In this document: positions 21,129 through 35,275 of the stretch, piece after piece
How positions within the stretch are numbered: position 1 is the stretch's first letter
Layout: every line of letters starts with the position of its first letter
DNA from: Deinandra increscens subsp. villosa
Lineage: Eukaryota; Streptophyta; Magnoliopsida; Asterales; Asteraceae
Assembly: GCA_039602395.1 (NCBI GenBank)
Contig: JBCNJP010000006.1
Location: forward strand, 52,107,502-52,171,501
DNA length: 64,000 nt
Direction of reading: 5' to 3'
The notes under the pieces: model-generated
What the model saw: the letters and a program-made list of their open reading frames with translations, nothing else
Database searches by the model: none
Told to the model about the DNA's origin: nothing
Translations under genes and position numbers: made by a program

Positions 21129-23191
21129 TGGGTACTTATCAAACAATATGGAAAAAACCATTACTGATCATTTATCATGCCATGATGTGGTATAGTATGG
21201 ACTAAAATGCTGATCATACTAAAAAACACATTAAAAAAAACCATTAGTGATCATACTCTAATAATGTAGTATGGACGAAAATGCCATGATGTTGTTGCTA
21301 CTAAAACTGTAATTTTATAATACAAACATACAATAAAGTTAAAGAAAAGTTGAAAAACAATTGACAAACAATTGTTTCAAGGATGGCTAGCCTGCATTCC
21401 CACGGAATTAAGATTTCTAAGTTAGATCAAGGAAATAAGAAACTTCCACTGTTTATTATTATGTGATGGGACATATCTTTAATTAGCTTCTTTTTTGCTT
21501 CCCATGAGTTGAACCTCATAACATGCTTACTACCAGGGTAGAATTGCAGGTTTAGGCAATTTAAAATTAGTGGTGGAAGTAAGTTACCTGGTATCATGCA
21601 GTTTCAGTCACATAATGGTGCCATTTTCTTTAGTCTCGACCCTTTCCATGCTCTCTACTTTGCCTATGAAGTCTGATGAAGACGATTTTGGTTACCTGAA
21701 CAGCTTTGATGAATCTATGATTTCGTCCATCTGTAGATTTGATTGCTCGACTTCCATTATTCCCGTGTAGAAGTTTTGTTACCGCTATTGTTAACCAAGC
21801 TACTGTTTTCAGCATCTCAATTACGATATCAACTGAAAATCTCCTTAACCAAGCTATTGTTTTCTAGGAAGTCAAAAAATAGCAGAAATAATTAACCAGA
21901 ATAGAAGTACAAAATATAGAAAATGACACATAAACACACCTAAATGATTACCGGAAGCAAAACAATTCAAAGCAGAAAACACCAGATAAAAGAGCTTGTA
22001 AAGATTAAATCAATATGGTTCTTTAGAAAAACCTATTAGAGCAATATCCATGAAATTGAGACTGGTTAGTTTGATCGCAGTCATACCTCAAATTCTGCTT
22101 CTTTAAAAATAAAAACATAAAGCTTCCTCGACTTCTTCGACTGATGACATTGTAACGAAACCAAAACCTCTGCTTCTTCCAGTAACTTTGTCATATATAA
22201 CCTGGATAAAGTAATTAGTAATTATTTAGCATACTATTAATCATTCATAGTTCAATCGTGTTGATCTTTATCTACAAAAAAACAGGGACCCAAATCTCAT
22301 TGAATATCCAAGAGAAATTTAGGCAATTAAGTCTAGAAAAGTAGTAATTCATCAAACTAAAACATAGATTACAATGAAACTACATCGAATTTAGGCAATA
22401 AGGTCTAGAACAGTACTAAATCATCAAATTAAAACATTAATTACAATGCAACTACATCAAAGTTAGGCAATAAGATCTAGAACAGTAGTAATTCATCAAA
22501 TTAAAAAAAAATTACAATAAAATGACATCGATTTTAGACAATGAGGTCTAGAACAACAGTAATTCACGAAATTAACACAAAAATTACAATGAAACATTGA
22601 AGAGAGGTTGACCGAGGAACATCAAAAACATCGATATGAGATTCTCTGGAAGAAATCAAAACGTGGATAATTAGGGTTGATATGAGATTTTCCGGAAGAA
22701 AAAAAACGTAGATAAATTACAGTTTATCAAACAATCATTAACGAAACATTATAAGATGATGATGGATTAAGGATTGGTTCCCTTGAATCAGCGTCTGCGA
22801 AGAAGATAGAAGCAAATTTACACAGAAATCGGAGATTGAACTCACCGGAGAAGACTGAAGAGAAGACGGCGGAGATCGAGAGAGCGCCGGAGATCGAGAG
22901 AGCGGCGGAGATCGAGAGAAATTACACAGAAACCCTAAACTGCCTCGTGAAAAATCAGAGGATGGTTTCAAAAATACATTATATCCTCGGGTCAAAATTG
23001 AGGTCCGGATCTAACCCGGATCCGCGAGATAAACCGGATTAAACGTGATTTAAAAAGAAAACTTAAAACTCAAAAAAATTACACATAGGATTTGGTTAGT
23101 GTGAGAGGATGCCACCTCATCACTTGATGATGTGGACAACCTTATAAGGTGCCAAATCAACTTGATAGGTTTTGTTTAATAGATAGGTAGA
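21129..23191 (-). repeat. Tandem Helitron 5'-terminal unit 2 (2063 bp)
   Basis: It is nearly identical to unit 1 but has three copies of the 18-bp GAGATCGAGAGAGCGCCG motif. The left junction reads GGTAGA|TGGGTAC, in which a complete Helitron 5' end abuts the next unit. Confidence 0.9.
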
Positions 23192-25255
23192 TGGGTACTT
23201 ATCAAACAATATGGAAAAAACCATTACTGATCATTTATCATGCCATGATGTGGTATAGTATGGACTAAAATGCTGATCATACTAAAAAACACATTAAAAA
23301 AAACCATTAGTGATCATACTCTAATAATGTAGTATGGACGAAAATGCCATGATGTTGTTGCTACTAAAATTGTAATTTTATAATACAAACATACAATAAA
23401 GTTAAAGAAAAGTTGAAAAACAATTGACAAACAATTGTTTCAAGGATGGCTAGCCTGCATTCCCACGGAATTAAGATTTCTAAGTTAGATCAAGGAAATA
23501 AGAAACTTCCAATGTTTATTATTATGTGATGGGACATATCTTTAATTAGCTTCTTTTTTGCTTCCCATGAGTTGAACCTCATAACATGCTTACTACCAGG
23601 GTAGAATTGCAGGTTTAGGCAATTTAAAATTAGTGGTGGAAGTAAGTTACCTGGTATCATGCAGTTTCAGTCACATAATGGTGCCATTTTCTTTAGTCTC
23701 GACCCTTTCCATGCTCTCTACTTTGCCTATGAAGTCTGATGAAGACGATTTTGGTTACCTGAACAGCTTTGATGAATCTATGATTTCGTCCATCTGTAGA
23801 TTTGATTGCTCGACTTCCATTATTCCCGTGTAGAAGTTTTGTTACCGCTATTGTTAACCAAGCTACTGTTTTCAGCATCTCAATTACGATATCAACTGAA
23901 AAATCTCCTTAACCAAGCTATTGTTTTCTAGGAAGTCAAAAAATAGCAGAAATAATTAACCAAAATAGAAGTACAAAATATAGAAAATGACACATAAACA
24001 CACCTAAATGATTACCGGAAGCAAAACAATTCAAAGCAGAAAACACCAGATAAAAGAGCTTGTAAAGATTAAATCAATATGGTTCTTTAGAAAAACCTAT
24101 TAGAGCAATATCCATGAAATTGAGACTGGTTAGTTTGATCGCAGTAATACCTCAAATTCTGCTTCTTTAAAAATAAAAACATAAAGCTTCCTCGACTTCT
24201 TCGACTGATGACATTGTAACGAAACCAAAACCTCTGCTTCTTCCAGTAACTTTGTCATATATAACCTGGATAAAGTAATTAGTAATTATTTAGAATACTA
24301 TTAATCATTCATAGTTCAATCGTGTTGATCTTTATCTACAAAAAAACAGGGACCCAAATCTCATTGAATATCCAAGAGAAATTTAGGCAATTAAGTCTAG
24401 AAAAGTAGTAATTCATCAAACTAAAACATAGATTACAATGAAACTACATCGAATTTAGGCAATAAGGTCTAGAACAGTACTAAATCATCAAATTAAAACA
24501 TTAATTACAATGCAACTACATCAAAGTTAGGCAATAAGATCTAGAACAGTAGTAATTCATCAAATTAAAAAAAAAATTACAATAAAATGACATCGATTTT
24601 AGACAATGAGGTCTAGAACAACAGTAATTCACGAAATTAACACAAAAATTACAATGAAACATTGAAGAGAGGTTGACCGAGGAACATCAAAAACATCGAT
24701 ATGAGATTCTCTGGAAGAAATCAAAACGTGGATAATTAGGGTTGATATGAGATTTTCCGGAAGAAAAAAACGTAGATAAATTACAGTTTATCAAACAATC
24801 ATTAACGAAACATTATAAGATGATGATGGATTAAGGATTGGTTCCCTTGAATCAGCGTCTGTGAAGAAGATAGAAGCAAATTTACACAGAAATCGGAGAT
24901 TGAACTCACCGGAGAAGACTGAAGAGAAGACGGCGGAGATCGAGAGAGCGCCGGAGATCGAGAGAGAGGCGGAGATCGAGAGAAATTACACAGAAACCCT
25001 AAACTGCCTCGTGAAAAATCAGAGGATGGTTTCAAAAATACATTATATCCTCGGGTCAAAATTGAGGTCCGGATCTAACCCGGATCCGCGAGATAAACCG
25101 GATTAAACGTGATTTAAAAAAAAAACTTAAAACTCAAAAAAATTACACATATGATTTGGTTAGTGTGAGAGGATGCCACCTCATCACTTGATGATGTGGA
25201 CAACCTTATAAGGTGCCAAATCAACTTGATAGGTTTTGTTTAATAGATAGGTAGA
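23192..25255 (-). repeat. Tandem Helitron 5'-terminal unit 3 (2064 bp)
   Basis: This is a full-length unit. It carries the TTCCAATG variant near 23509 and the five-A form CTGAAAAATCTCC. Both also occur in units 5 and 7, and the five-A form occurs in all units from 3 onward. Confidence 0.9.
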
Positions 25256-26617
25256 TGGGTACTTATCAAACAATATGGAAAAAACCATTACTGATCATTT
25301 ATCATGCCATGATGTGGTATAGTATGGACTAAAATGCTGATCATACTAAAAAACACATTAAAAAAAAACCATTAGTGATCATACTCTAATAATGTAGTAT
25401 GGACGAAAATGCCATGATGTTGTTGCTACTAAAATTGTAATTTTATAATACAAACATACAATAAAGTTAAAGAAAAGTTGAAAAACAATTGACAAACAAT
25501 TGTTTCAAGGATGGCTAGCCTGCATTCCCACGGAATTAAGATTTCTAAGTTAGATCAAGGAAATAAGAAACTTCCACTGTTTATTATTATGTGATGGGAC
25601 ATATCTTTAATTAGCTTCTTTTTTGCTTCCCATGAGTTGAACCTCATAACATGCTTACTACCAGGGTAGAATTGCAGGTTTAGGCAATTTAAAATTAGTG
25701 GTGGAAGTAAGTTACCTGGTATCATGCAGTTTCAGTCACATAATGGTGCCATTTTCTTTAGTCTCGACCCTTTCCATGCTCTCTACTTTGCCTATGAAGT
25801 CTGATGAAGACGATTTTGGTTACCTGAACAGCTTTGATGAATCTATGATTTCGTCCATCTGTAGATTTGATTGCTCGACTTCCATTATTCCCGTGTAGAA
25901 GTTTTGTTACCGCTATTGTTAACCAAGCTACTGTTTTCAGCATCTCAATTACGATATCAACTGAAAAATCTCCTTAACCAAGCTATTGTTTTCTAGGAAG
26001 TCAAAAAATAGCAGAAATAATTAACCAAAATAGAAGTACAAAATATAGAAAATGACACATAAACACACCTAAATGATTACCCGAAGCAAAACAATTCAAA
26101 GCAGAAAACACCAGATAAAAGAGCTTGTAAAGATTAAATCAATATGGTTCTTTAGAAAAACCTATTAGAGCAATATCCATGAAATTGAGACTGGTTAGTT
26201 TGATCGCAGTCATACCTCAAATTCTGCTTCTTTAAAAATAAAAACATAAAGCTTCCTCGACTTCTTCGACTGATGACATTGTAACGAAACCAAAACCTCT
26301 GCTTCTTCCAGTAACTTTGTCGAGAGAGCGGCGGAGATCGAGAGAAATTACACAGAAACCCTAAACTGCCTCGTGAAAAATCAGAGGATGGTTTCAAAAA
26401 TACATTATATCCTCGGGTCAAAATTGAGGTCCGGATCTAACCCGGATCCGCGAGATAAACCGGATTAAACGTGATTTAAAAAAAAAACTTAAAACTCAAA
26501 AAAATTACACATAGGATTTGGTTAGTGTGAGAGGATGCCACCTCATCACTTGATGATGTGGACAACCTTATAAGGTGCCAAATCAACTTGATAGGTTTTG
26601 TTTAATAGATAGGTAGA
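25256..26617 (-). repeat. Tandem Helitron 5'-terminal unit 4, internally deleted (1362 bp)
   Basis: About 700 bp is missing between AGTAACTTTGT and CGAGAGAGCGGCGG (junction near 26320). This removes the intron and most of the leader upstream of the RRM exon. It shares the TTACCCGAAGC variant with unit 6. Confidence 0.9.
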
Positions 26618-28682
26618 TGGGTACTTATCAAACAATATGGAAAAAACCATTACTGATCATTTATCATGCCATGATGTGGTATAGTATGGACTAAAATGCT
26701 GATCATACTAAAAAACACATTAAAAAAAACCATTAGTGATCATACTCTAATAATGTAGTATGGACGAAAATGCCATGATGTTGTTGCTACTAAAATTGTA
26801 ATTTTATAATACAAACATACAATAAAGTTAAAGAAAAGTTGAAAAACAATTGACAAACAATTGTTTCAAGGATGGCTAGCCTGCATTCCCACGGAATTAA
26901 GATTTCTAAGTTAGATCAAGGAAATAAGAAACTTCCAATGTTTATTATTATGTGATGGGACATATCTTTAATTAGCTTCTTTTTTGCTTCCCATGAGTTG
27001 AACCTCATAACATGCTTACTACCAGGGTAGAATTGCAGGTTTAGGCAATTTAAAATTAGTGGTGGAAGTAAGTTACCTGGTATCATGCAGTTTCAGTCAC
27101 ATAATGGTGCCATTTTCTTTAGTCTCGACCCTTTCCATGCTCCCTACTTTGCCTATGAAGTCTGATGAAGACGATTTTGGTTACCTGAACAGCTTTTATG
27201 AATCTATGATTTCGTCCATCTGTAGATTTGATTGCTCGACTTCCATTATTCCCGTGTAGAAGTTTTGTTACCGCTATTGTTAACCAAGCTACTGTTTTCA
27301 GCATCTCAATTACGATATCAACTGAAAAATCTCCTTAACCAAGCTATTGTTTTCTAGGAAGTCAAAAAATAGCAGAAATAATTAACCAAAATAGAAGTAC
27401 AAAATATAGAAAATGACACATAAACACACCTAAATGATTACCGGAAGCAAAACAATTCAAAGCAGAAAACACCAGATAAAAGAGCTTGTAAAGATTAAAT
27501 AAATATGGTTCTTTAGAAAAACCTATTAGAGCAATATCCATGAAATTGAGACTGGTTAGTTTGATCGCAGTCATACCTCAAATTCTGCTTCTTTAAAAAT
27601 AAAAACATAAAGCTTCCTCGACTTCTTCGACTGATGACATTGTAACGAAACCAAAACCTCTGCTTCTTCCAGTAACTTTGTCATATATAACCTGGATAAA
27701 GTAATTAGTAATTATTTAGAATACTATTAATCATTCATAGTTCAATCGTGTTGATCTTTATCTACAAAAAAACAGGGACCCAAATCTCATTGAATATCCA
27801 AGAGAAATTTAGGCAATTAAGTCTAGAAAAGTAGTAATTCATCAAACTAAAACATAGATTACAATGAAACTACATCGAATTTAGGCAATAAGGTCTAGAA
27901 CAGTACTAAATCATCAAATTAAAACATTAATTACAATGCAACTACATCAAAGTTAGGCAATAAGATCTAGAACAGTAGTAATTCATCAAATTAAAAAAAA
28001 AATTACAATAAAATGACATCGATTTTAGACAATGAGGTCTAGAACAATAGTAATTCATGAAATTAACACAAAAATTACAATGAAACATTGAAGAGAGGTT
28101 GACCGAGGAACATCAAAAACATCGATATGAGATTCTCTGGAAGAAATCAAAACGTGGATAATTAGGGTTGATATGAGATTTTCCGGAAGAAAAAAAACGT
28201 AGATAAATTACAGTTTATCAAACAATCATTAACGAAACATTATAAGATGATGATGGATTAAGGATTGGTTCCCTTGAATCAGCGTCTGTGAAGAAGATAG
28301 AAGCAAATTTACACAGAAATCGGAGATTGAACTCACCGGAGAAGACTGAAGAGAAGACGGCGGAGATCGAGAGAGCGCCGGAGATCGAGAGAGCGGCGGA
28401 GATCGAGAGAAATTACACAGAAACCCTAAACTGCCTCGTGAAAAATCAGAGGATGGTTTCAAAAATACATTATATCCTCGGGTCAAAATTGAGGTCCGGA
28501 TCTAACCCGGATCCGCGAGATAAACCGGATTAAACGTGATTTTACAAAAAAACTTAAAACTCAAAAAAATTACACATAGGATTTGGTTAGTGTGAGAGGA
28601 TGCCACCTCATCACTTGATGATGTGGACAACCTTATAAGGTGCCAAATCAACTTGATAGGTTTTGTTTAATAGATAGGTAGA
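26618..28682 (-). repeat. Tandem Helitron 5'-terminal unit 5 (2065 bp)
   Basis: This is a full-length unit that carries the TTCCAATG variant of unit 3. Two private changes (TCCCTACTTTG near 27141 and TTTTATGAATC near 27195) distinguish it. Confidence 0.9.
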
Positions 28683-30043
28683 TGGGTACTTATCAAACAA
28701 TATGGAAAAAACCATTACTGATCATTTATCATGCCATGATGTGGTATAGTATGAACTAAAATGCTGATCATACTAAAAAACACATTAAAAAAAACCATTA
28801 GTGATCATACTCTAATAATGTAGTATGGACGAAAATGCCATGATGTTGTTGCTACTAAAATTGTAATTTTATAATACAAACATACAATAAAGTTAAAGAA
28901 AAGTTGAAAAACAATTGACAAACAATTGTTTCAAGGATGGCTAGCCTGCATTCCCACGGAATTAAGATTTATAAGTTAGATCAAGGAAATAAGAAACTTC
29001 CACTGTTTATTATTATGTGATGGGACATATCTTTAATTAGCTTCTTTTTTGCTTCCCATGAGTTGAACCTCATAACATGCTTACTACCAGGGTAGAATTG
29101 CAGGTTTAGGCAATTTAAAATTAGTGGTGGAAGTAAGTTACCTGGTATCATGCAGTTTCAGTCACATAATGGTGCCATTTTCTTTAGTCTCGACCCTTTC
29201 CATGCTCTCTACTTTGCCTATGAAGTCTGATGAAGACGATTTTGGTTACCTGAACAGCTTTGATGAATCTATGATTTCGTCCATCTGTAGATTTGATTGC
29301 TCGACTTCCATTATTCCCGTGTAGAAGTTTTGTTACCGCTATTGTTAACCAAGCTACTGTTTTCAGCATCTCAATTACGATATCAACTGAAAAATCTCCT
29401 TAACCAAGCTATTGTTTTCTAGGAAGTCAAAAAATAGCAGAAATAATTAACCAAAATAGAAGTACAAAATATAAAAAATGACACATAAACACACCTAAAT
29501 GATTACCCGAAGCAAAACAATTCAAAGCAGAAAACACCAGATAAAAGAGCTTGTAAAGATTAAATCAATATGGTTCTTTAGAAAAACCTATTAGAGCAAT
29601 ATCCATGAAATTGAGACTGGTTAGTTTGATCGCAGTCATACCTCAAATTCTGCTTCTTTAAAAATAAAAACATAAAGCTTCCTCGACTTCTTCGACTGAT
29701 GACATTGTAACGAAACCAAAACCTCTGCTTCTTCCAGTAACTTTGTCGAGAGAGCGGCGGAGATCGAGAGAAATTACACAGAAACCCTAAACTGCCTCGT
29801 GAAAAATCAGAGGATGGTTTCAAAAATACATTATATCCTCGGGTCAAAATTGAGGTCCGGATCTAACCCGGATCCGCGAGATAAACCGGATTAAACGTGA
29901 TTTAAAAAAAAAACTTAAAACTCAAAAAAATTACACATAGGATTTGGTTAGTGTGAGAGGATGCCACCTCATCACTTGATGATGTGGACAACCTTATAAG
30001 GTGCCAAATCAACTTGATAGGTTTTGTTTAATAGATAGGTAGA
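28683..30043 (-). repeat. Tandem Helitron 5'-terminal unit 6, same internal deletion as unit 4 (1361 bp)
   Basis: The deletion junction (near 29746) is the same as in unit 4, and the TTACCCGAAGC variant is shared. Units 4 and 6 therefore descend from one deleted copy. Confidence 0.9.
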
Positions 30044-31154
30044 TGGGTACTTATCAAACAATATGGAAAAAACCATTACTGATCATTTATCATGCCATGA
30101 TGTGGTATAGTATGGACTAAAATGCTGATCATACTAAAAAACACATTAAAAAAAACCATTAGTGATCATACTCTAATAATGTAGTATGGACGAAAATGCC
30201 ATGATGTTGTTGCTACTAAAATTGTAATTTTATAATACAAACATACAATAAAGTTAAAGAAAAGTTGAAAAACAATTGACAAACAATTGTTTCAAGGATG
30301 GCTAGCCTGCATTCCCACGGAATTAAGATTTCTAAGTTAGATCAAGGAAATAAGAAACTTCCAATGTTTATTATTATGTGATGGGACATATCTTTAATTA
30401 GCTTCTTTTTTGCTTCCCATGAGTTGAACCTCATAACATGCTTACTACCAGGGTAGAATTGCAGGTTTAGGCAATTTAAAATTAGTGGTGGAAGTAAGTT
30501 ACCTGGTATCATGCAGTTTCAGTCACATAATGGTGCCATTTTCTTTAGTCTCGACCCTTTCCATGCTCTCTACTTTGCCTATGAAGTCTGATGAAGACGA
30601 TTTTGGTTACCTGAACAGCTTTGATGAATCTATGATTTCGTCCATCTGTAGATTTGATTGCTCGACTTCCATTATTCCCGTGTAGAAGTTTTGTTACCGC
30701 TATTGTTAACCAAGCTACTGTTTTCAGCATCTCAATTACGATATCAACTGAAAAATCTCCTTAACCAAGCTATTGTTTTCTAGGAAGTCAAAAAATAGCA
30801 GAAATAATTAACCAAAATAGAAGTACAAAATATAGAAAATGACACATAAACACACCTAAATGATTACCGGAAGCAAAACAATTCAAAGCAGAAAACACCA
30901 GATAAAAGAGCTTGTAAAGATTAAATCAATATGGTTCTTTAGAAAAACCTATTAGAGCAATATCCATGAAATTGAGACTGGTTAGTTTGATCGTAGTCAT
31001 ACCTCAAATTCTGCTTCTTTAAAAATAAAAACATAAAGCTTCCTCGACTTCTTCGACTGATGACATTGTAATGAAACCAAAACCTCTGCTTCTTCCAGTA
31101 ACTTTGTCATATATAACCTGGATAAAGTAATTAGTAATTATTTAGCATACTATT

Positions 31155-34100
31155 TGTGACAACCCGTCCGAATCAGGTCAAACCTCTCTCCGTTGACTTT
31201 CGTTGACTTTTAAATTACGTAATAGTTATGTGATTTACTGCTTTAATACATGATTAACTGTGATAGTTAAATGATTAACCGACTTCGATTCCACATTAAA
31301 CTAAATATATATATATATACGTACGTAGAATAATACGTCTTTCGTATATTAACGGTGGAATTTCAATAATAAGAAAATAAATATAAAATTTGACATTTTA
31401 TATTTTATCAAACCATTATAAACCAACAAAACATTTTACGAACCTCAAACAAGTGTTACGTTGTCAAGACTTAGCCAATATCCAAAACGTTTAGCCAATT
31501 GGGCCCGGTAAGCCCAATAAGCCCAAAAACGTCCGGATTGACCCGAAAATTTAACCAAATACTCGTATCCACTAGTCGAGTAAAACCCCAAACTCAGAAA
31601 CCCGACCCGAGGTCCGAAACCCATTGGGCCGAACCCGGCCCAATTCCTCTTTTCTTTTCTTCGCGGCCCACGAACCGAGAACCGGCCCAAACCCTTTCTT
31701 TTTCTCTTCGCGGCCCAACCCGATGACGGCCCAACCCAAACTCGATTGGGCTTCGGCCCAATCCATTTCGCAACCTCAACTGGGCTTCGGCCCAGACCCC
31801 ACTCGAAAAACAGAATGGGCTTCGGCCCATTCTCTTAAATAAAAACGATTTGGGCTTGGCCCAAATCTACAAACAAATTTAATTATTTGTTTTGAAACCC
31901 ACATGTTTTATAAGTTTTATAAAAACTTAACCAAATCTTTAACCACTAATAGTTTTATAAAACTTGGACCAACAATGTTTATAAAAATAAAAATCACCAT
32001 TCAATTGGATAAAATGTGTTTGGATGATATTTTAAAAAGTTGTGATTTTTATAAACTCCTAACCCCTTTTATTTTATAAAAGCTCCTAAACTTTTATAAA
32101 ATCTATAGAATTTACCAAGTAATGCTTGAGATTAGTGGGGTTTAATGTGAGCTTGACAACACCTAATTACACAATGGTTAATAAAACCACTTTAGGTTAT
32201 AAAAGGGAGCTTAGGTGCAAGCATGTTCCCTTGCACCCAACACCCCAACACACCACTCTCCCTCTCCCTCTTTCCCTAGCCGGCCGACCCCCACCCCCCT
32301 GCCGCCGAGCCGCCGCCACTGCCCCGCCGCCGGCCACCCTCTGCCGCCGTCGGACCACCGTGAAGCCGCCGCCCCTCCTCCTCTTTCTCTCGGTTTTCTT
32401 GGCTCACTTTTGTGAGTCTCCTACACCTTTTCTTTCTTGTGTTCTATCATGTTATCACCCATGATCAACCCCTCAAGTCTTGACAACCATAAAACAACTA
32501 ACACTTATGTTATAACCTTTTGATCTTGGAATGCTTGCTTGCAACAACCAACCAAACTCTCTTCTTAATCTCCATTTTCTTCTAAGATCCAAGATGGTGA
32601 AACACAAGGTGAAACCTTATGGATAGTAACCTTGTGCACCTAGATCTAATGAAATCCATGGATTTCAAGTTGGTTGTTTGCAAACCCAAGCCTCTTCATA
32701 ATTAATAAATGTGAATGTATATTGAGTTAATCATCAAAGTCTCTCTTCTTAAACCTCCATTCTTCTTATGATCTTTAAACATTCTCATGGTGTTCTAGGA
32801 ACTTAAAGTAGCCAAGAGAATGGGGTGAAACACTTGGAGAAATCTAAGGAAAGTATTCAAATGCACCCAAGATCATCATGATTACTCATATGCAATTTAC
32901 ATAACCTTAAGTTAAAAAGACTAAATAATGTTACTTGTTATTAATTGCTTTTGGTCCTAACACAAGTATTTGTGTTAGTAGATTTACATTTTATTGTCCT
33001 AACATTTTTATGTTAGTAGATTGCAATTAAATATATATTTGGTCCCAACACATATATGTTGGTTGATTATTATTATTACATAATGCTTAGTAAAAAAAAA
33101 TGTTAACTAACTATATATAAACCATGTTATATTATGTTAACTTATTACATGAAATGATAATAAACAAATATATATAAGCTAAGAATCATGGACTTATTTA
33201 AATAAAAGTTACATATGTAACCTATGACTAAAACAAAAAGAATATACTCTTTAAAATAAGTCAAGTAACATATTTAATGTGTTACTAATGATTAAATGAT
33301 TGGACAAAAAGAATAAAAATAAATGCTAGATTTGATAAGAATAATATTTATGTCAAATGATTAATTTGACATAAATACTTGGATTTATTACAAGTTTTAA
33401 CCTTTCTTGAAACTTGCTAGAAATGGACATTTTTATAAAAAGTCACACTTGAAAATAAATGTTTTCATAAAAGATTTTTATAAAAATAAACCAAGACAAA
33501 TCATTGGTTTAAAATATTTACAAGGACTTTTAATATTTCTTTGATAAAAACAAAGTATCCAAAAATGAACCAACGTTCGTTGGAGATTTTAAATAAAAGT
33601 CAAGTTTTATAAACCAAATGTTATAAATCCAAGCGTCGTCATAAATATTCTTATCAACGTTTTCTATTAAAATATTTCATGAACTTGAAATATTAACTTA
33701 CCTTTGAAAATGATTAAACGTTTAAAACCTTAAATGATTTTTCTTAAAGATGTATGTTTTATAAAATAAAACAAACGTTAATAATTATTTTGACAAATAA
33801 TTATTTGCAAGGAAACTTAAACTTTGTTTTATTCACTAAATAATTGTTAATCGTAATTATTCAAAATAATTATAACTTGCAAGATTAACAAAATCGAATA
33901 AGTAATTATTTAATTAAAATAATTATTCGAACTCATGAAAATAATAATAAACATTATTATATCTTTTTACTCAATGTTCAAGACTTGGTTGAATTATTGA
34001 AAATGATTATTTGTTTATATTTATTGGACATAAATATAAATAACCATAAATGTATTTAATAAATAAATACAAGTTAACGAGTTTTCGATAATACAAACGG

Positions 34101-35075
34101 ACTTAAAACGTCAAGACTTGACCGGTATCACTTGGGTGACTTATGTTACTCAAATGATCATAGACCTTATGCATATGTTATTTAATTATTTAGGACGTTA
34201 CGTGCTACCGTCCTTTGCTGCTTAAATACCGCTTATCTGCTAAATCTGTGAGTTTCACGGCCCCTTTTCCTTTTAACTGTTTTATACTTGGGGGAGAAAT
34301 CATGAAAACTGATTAAATGCTTTTTACTTAATATTATGGTTTACTTGTTAGCCGTATGACTACTTGTTCTCTTACTGATTGCCCAACTTGGTACATTATC
34401 GTTATAAACGTTTGTACAACCGAAAATCCCATCATTAATTGATTTCAATTAGTTCTGTACGAAACGATAGCTAGTGAGTAGATCTATTTGGGTTGACAAC
34501 CCTACCCTAACTGGTAGCTCCAGTTCTGACTCCGGATTGTCTGGGGGTACACGTCAGTTATTCTGCACTGTTTAACATCTCTGGGCAAGAGATGCCGGGT
34601 GGGTAAACCGTTAGTATTTGAAATCAAGGTTCAGGTGAGATCATACAACCACAACAATAAACCCTGATAATATTTAAGTATACCGAAACTGTTTTACAAC
34701 TGTTTACAACTGTTTAACTATCGAGTCCTAAACCTGTGAACCTCACCAACTTTATGTTGACCCGTTTTATGTTCATGATTTCTTAGGTAATTGACGAGAC
34801 TTTCTTGAAGACATGCAAATGGAGCTTACAAACGCTATCGGACCTGTCCCTGGAGTCATAGTCCTGACTATCCAATTTAACTGTTTTAAGCTTTTAATAA
34901 TCGTTTAAGACTTATGTTTTTAAATTGTAAAACATTGATGTTTCCACTACTCTTTCCGCTGCAATGAAACGAATTAATGTTTTATGAAGTTTTTAAATTA
35001 TTAGAAGTGTTCTATGTATCCTCGACTATGATTCCATTCTCGCTCACACCCGAAACCGTTGACCGGGGTGTGACA
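31155..35075 (+). repeat. 5' LTR of the chromovirus (3921 bp)
   Basis: It begins TGTGACAACCCGTCCGAATC and ends GACCGGGGTGTGACA. It is full length, and retains about 800 bp (about 31325-32124) that the 3' LTR lacks. The retained part includes several TGGGC-TTCG-GCCCA hairpin sequences at 31740-31870. Small GC-rich frames near 32126-32464 recur in both LTRs and are not genes. Confidence 0.95.
32197..32207 (+). promoter_or_regulatory. Probable TATA box of the chromovirus LTR promoter
   Basis: TTATAAAAGGG lies in the middle of the LTR, about 30 bp before a CA-rich stretch, a plausible position for the U3/R border. The same box occurs at 41479-41489 in the 3' LTR and, as TTATAAAAAGGG, at 54072-54083 in the related solo LTR. 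Confidence 0.6.
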
Positions 35076-35078
35076 GAT

Positions 35079-35091
35079 TGGTATCAGAGCC
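35079..35091 (+). promoter_or_regulatory. Primer-binding site, initiator tRNA-Met
   Basis: TGGTATCAGAGCC starts three bases after the 5' LTR and matches the complement of the plant initiator methionine tRNA 3' end. It primes minus-strand DNA synthesis. Confidence 0.93.
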
Positions 35092-35275
35092 GTGGTTATA
35101 GCGAACCAGGATAAACAAACAAACAAAACAAAACGAAAACCAAGCCTGGACTATAACCCACTCCGAAGCGACCATTTGCATGTCAAGACCTCATATGTTT
35201 ACTTATGTTTACTTATGTGTTACCACTTTACCATGATGTTACTGACACAGTTCCTTTTGGAATATTTTCGCAGTG

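Noticed and set aside
19489..30730. Short frames of 60-90 codons repeated at the same place in each tandem unit, on both strands
   Set aside because: They recur only because the units are recent duplicates. Several depend on non-ATG starts, both strands are open over the same bases, and none resembles a protein except the RRM exon that is reported separately.
32126..32464. Frames of 66-112 codons, Pro/Arg-rich, in the chromovirus LTR (also 41348-41746 and 54028-54333)
   Set aside because: They lie in GC-rich CCGCCG sequence of the LTR just after the TATA box, are duplicated only because LTRs are, and have no recognisable product.
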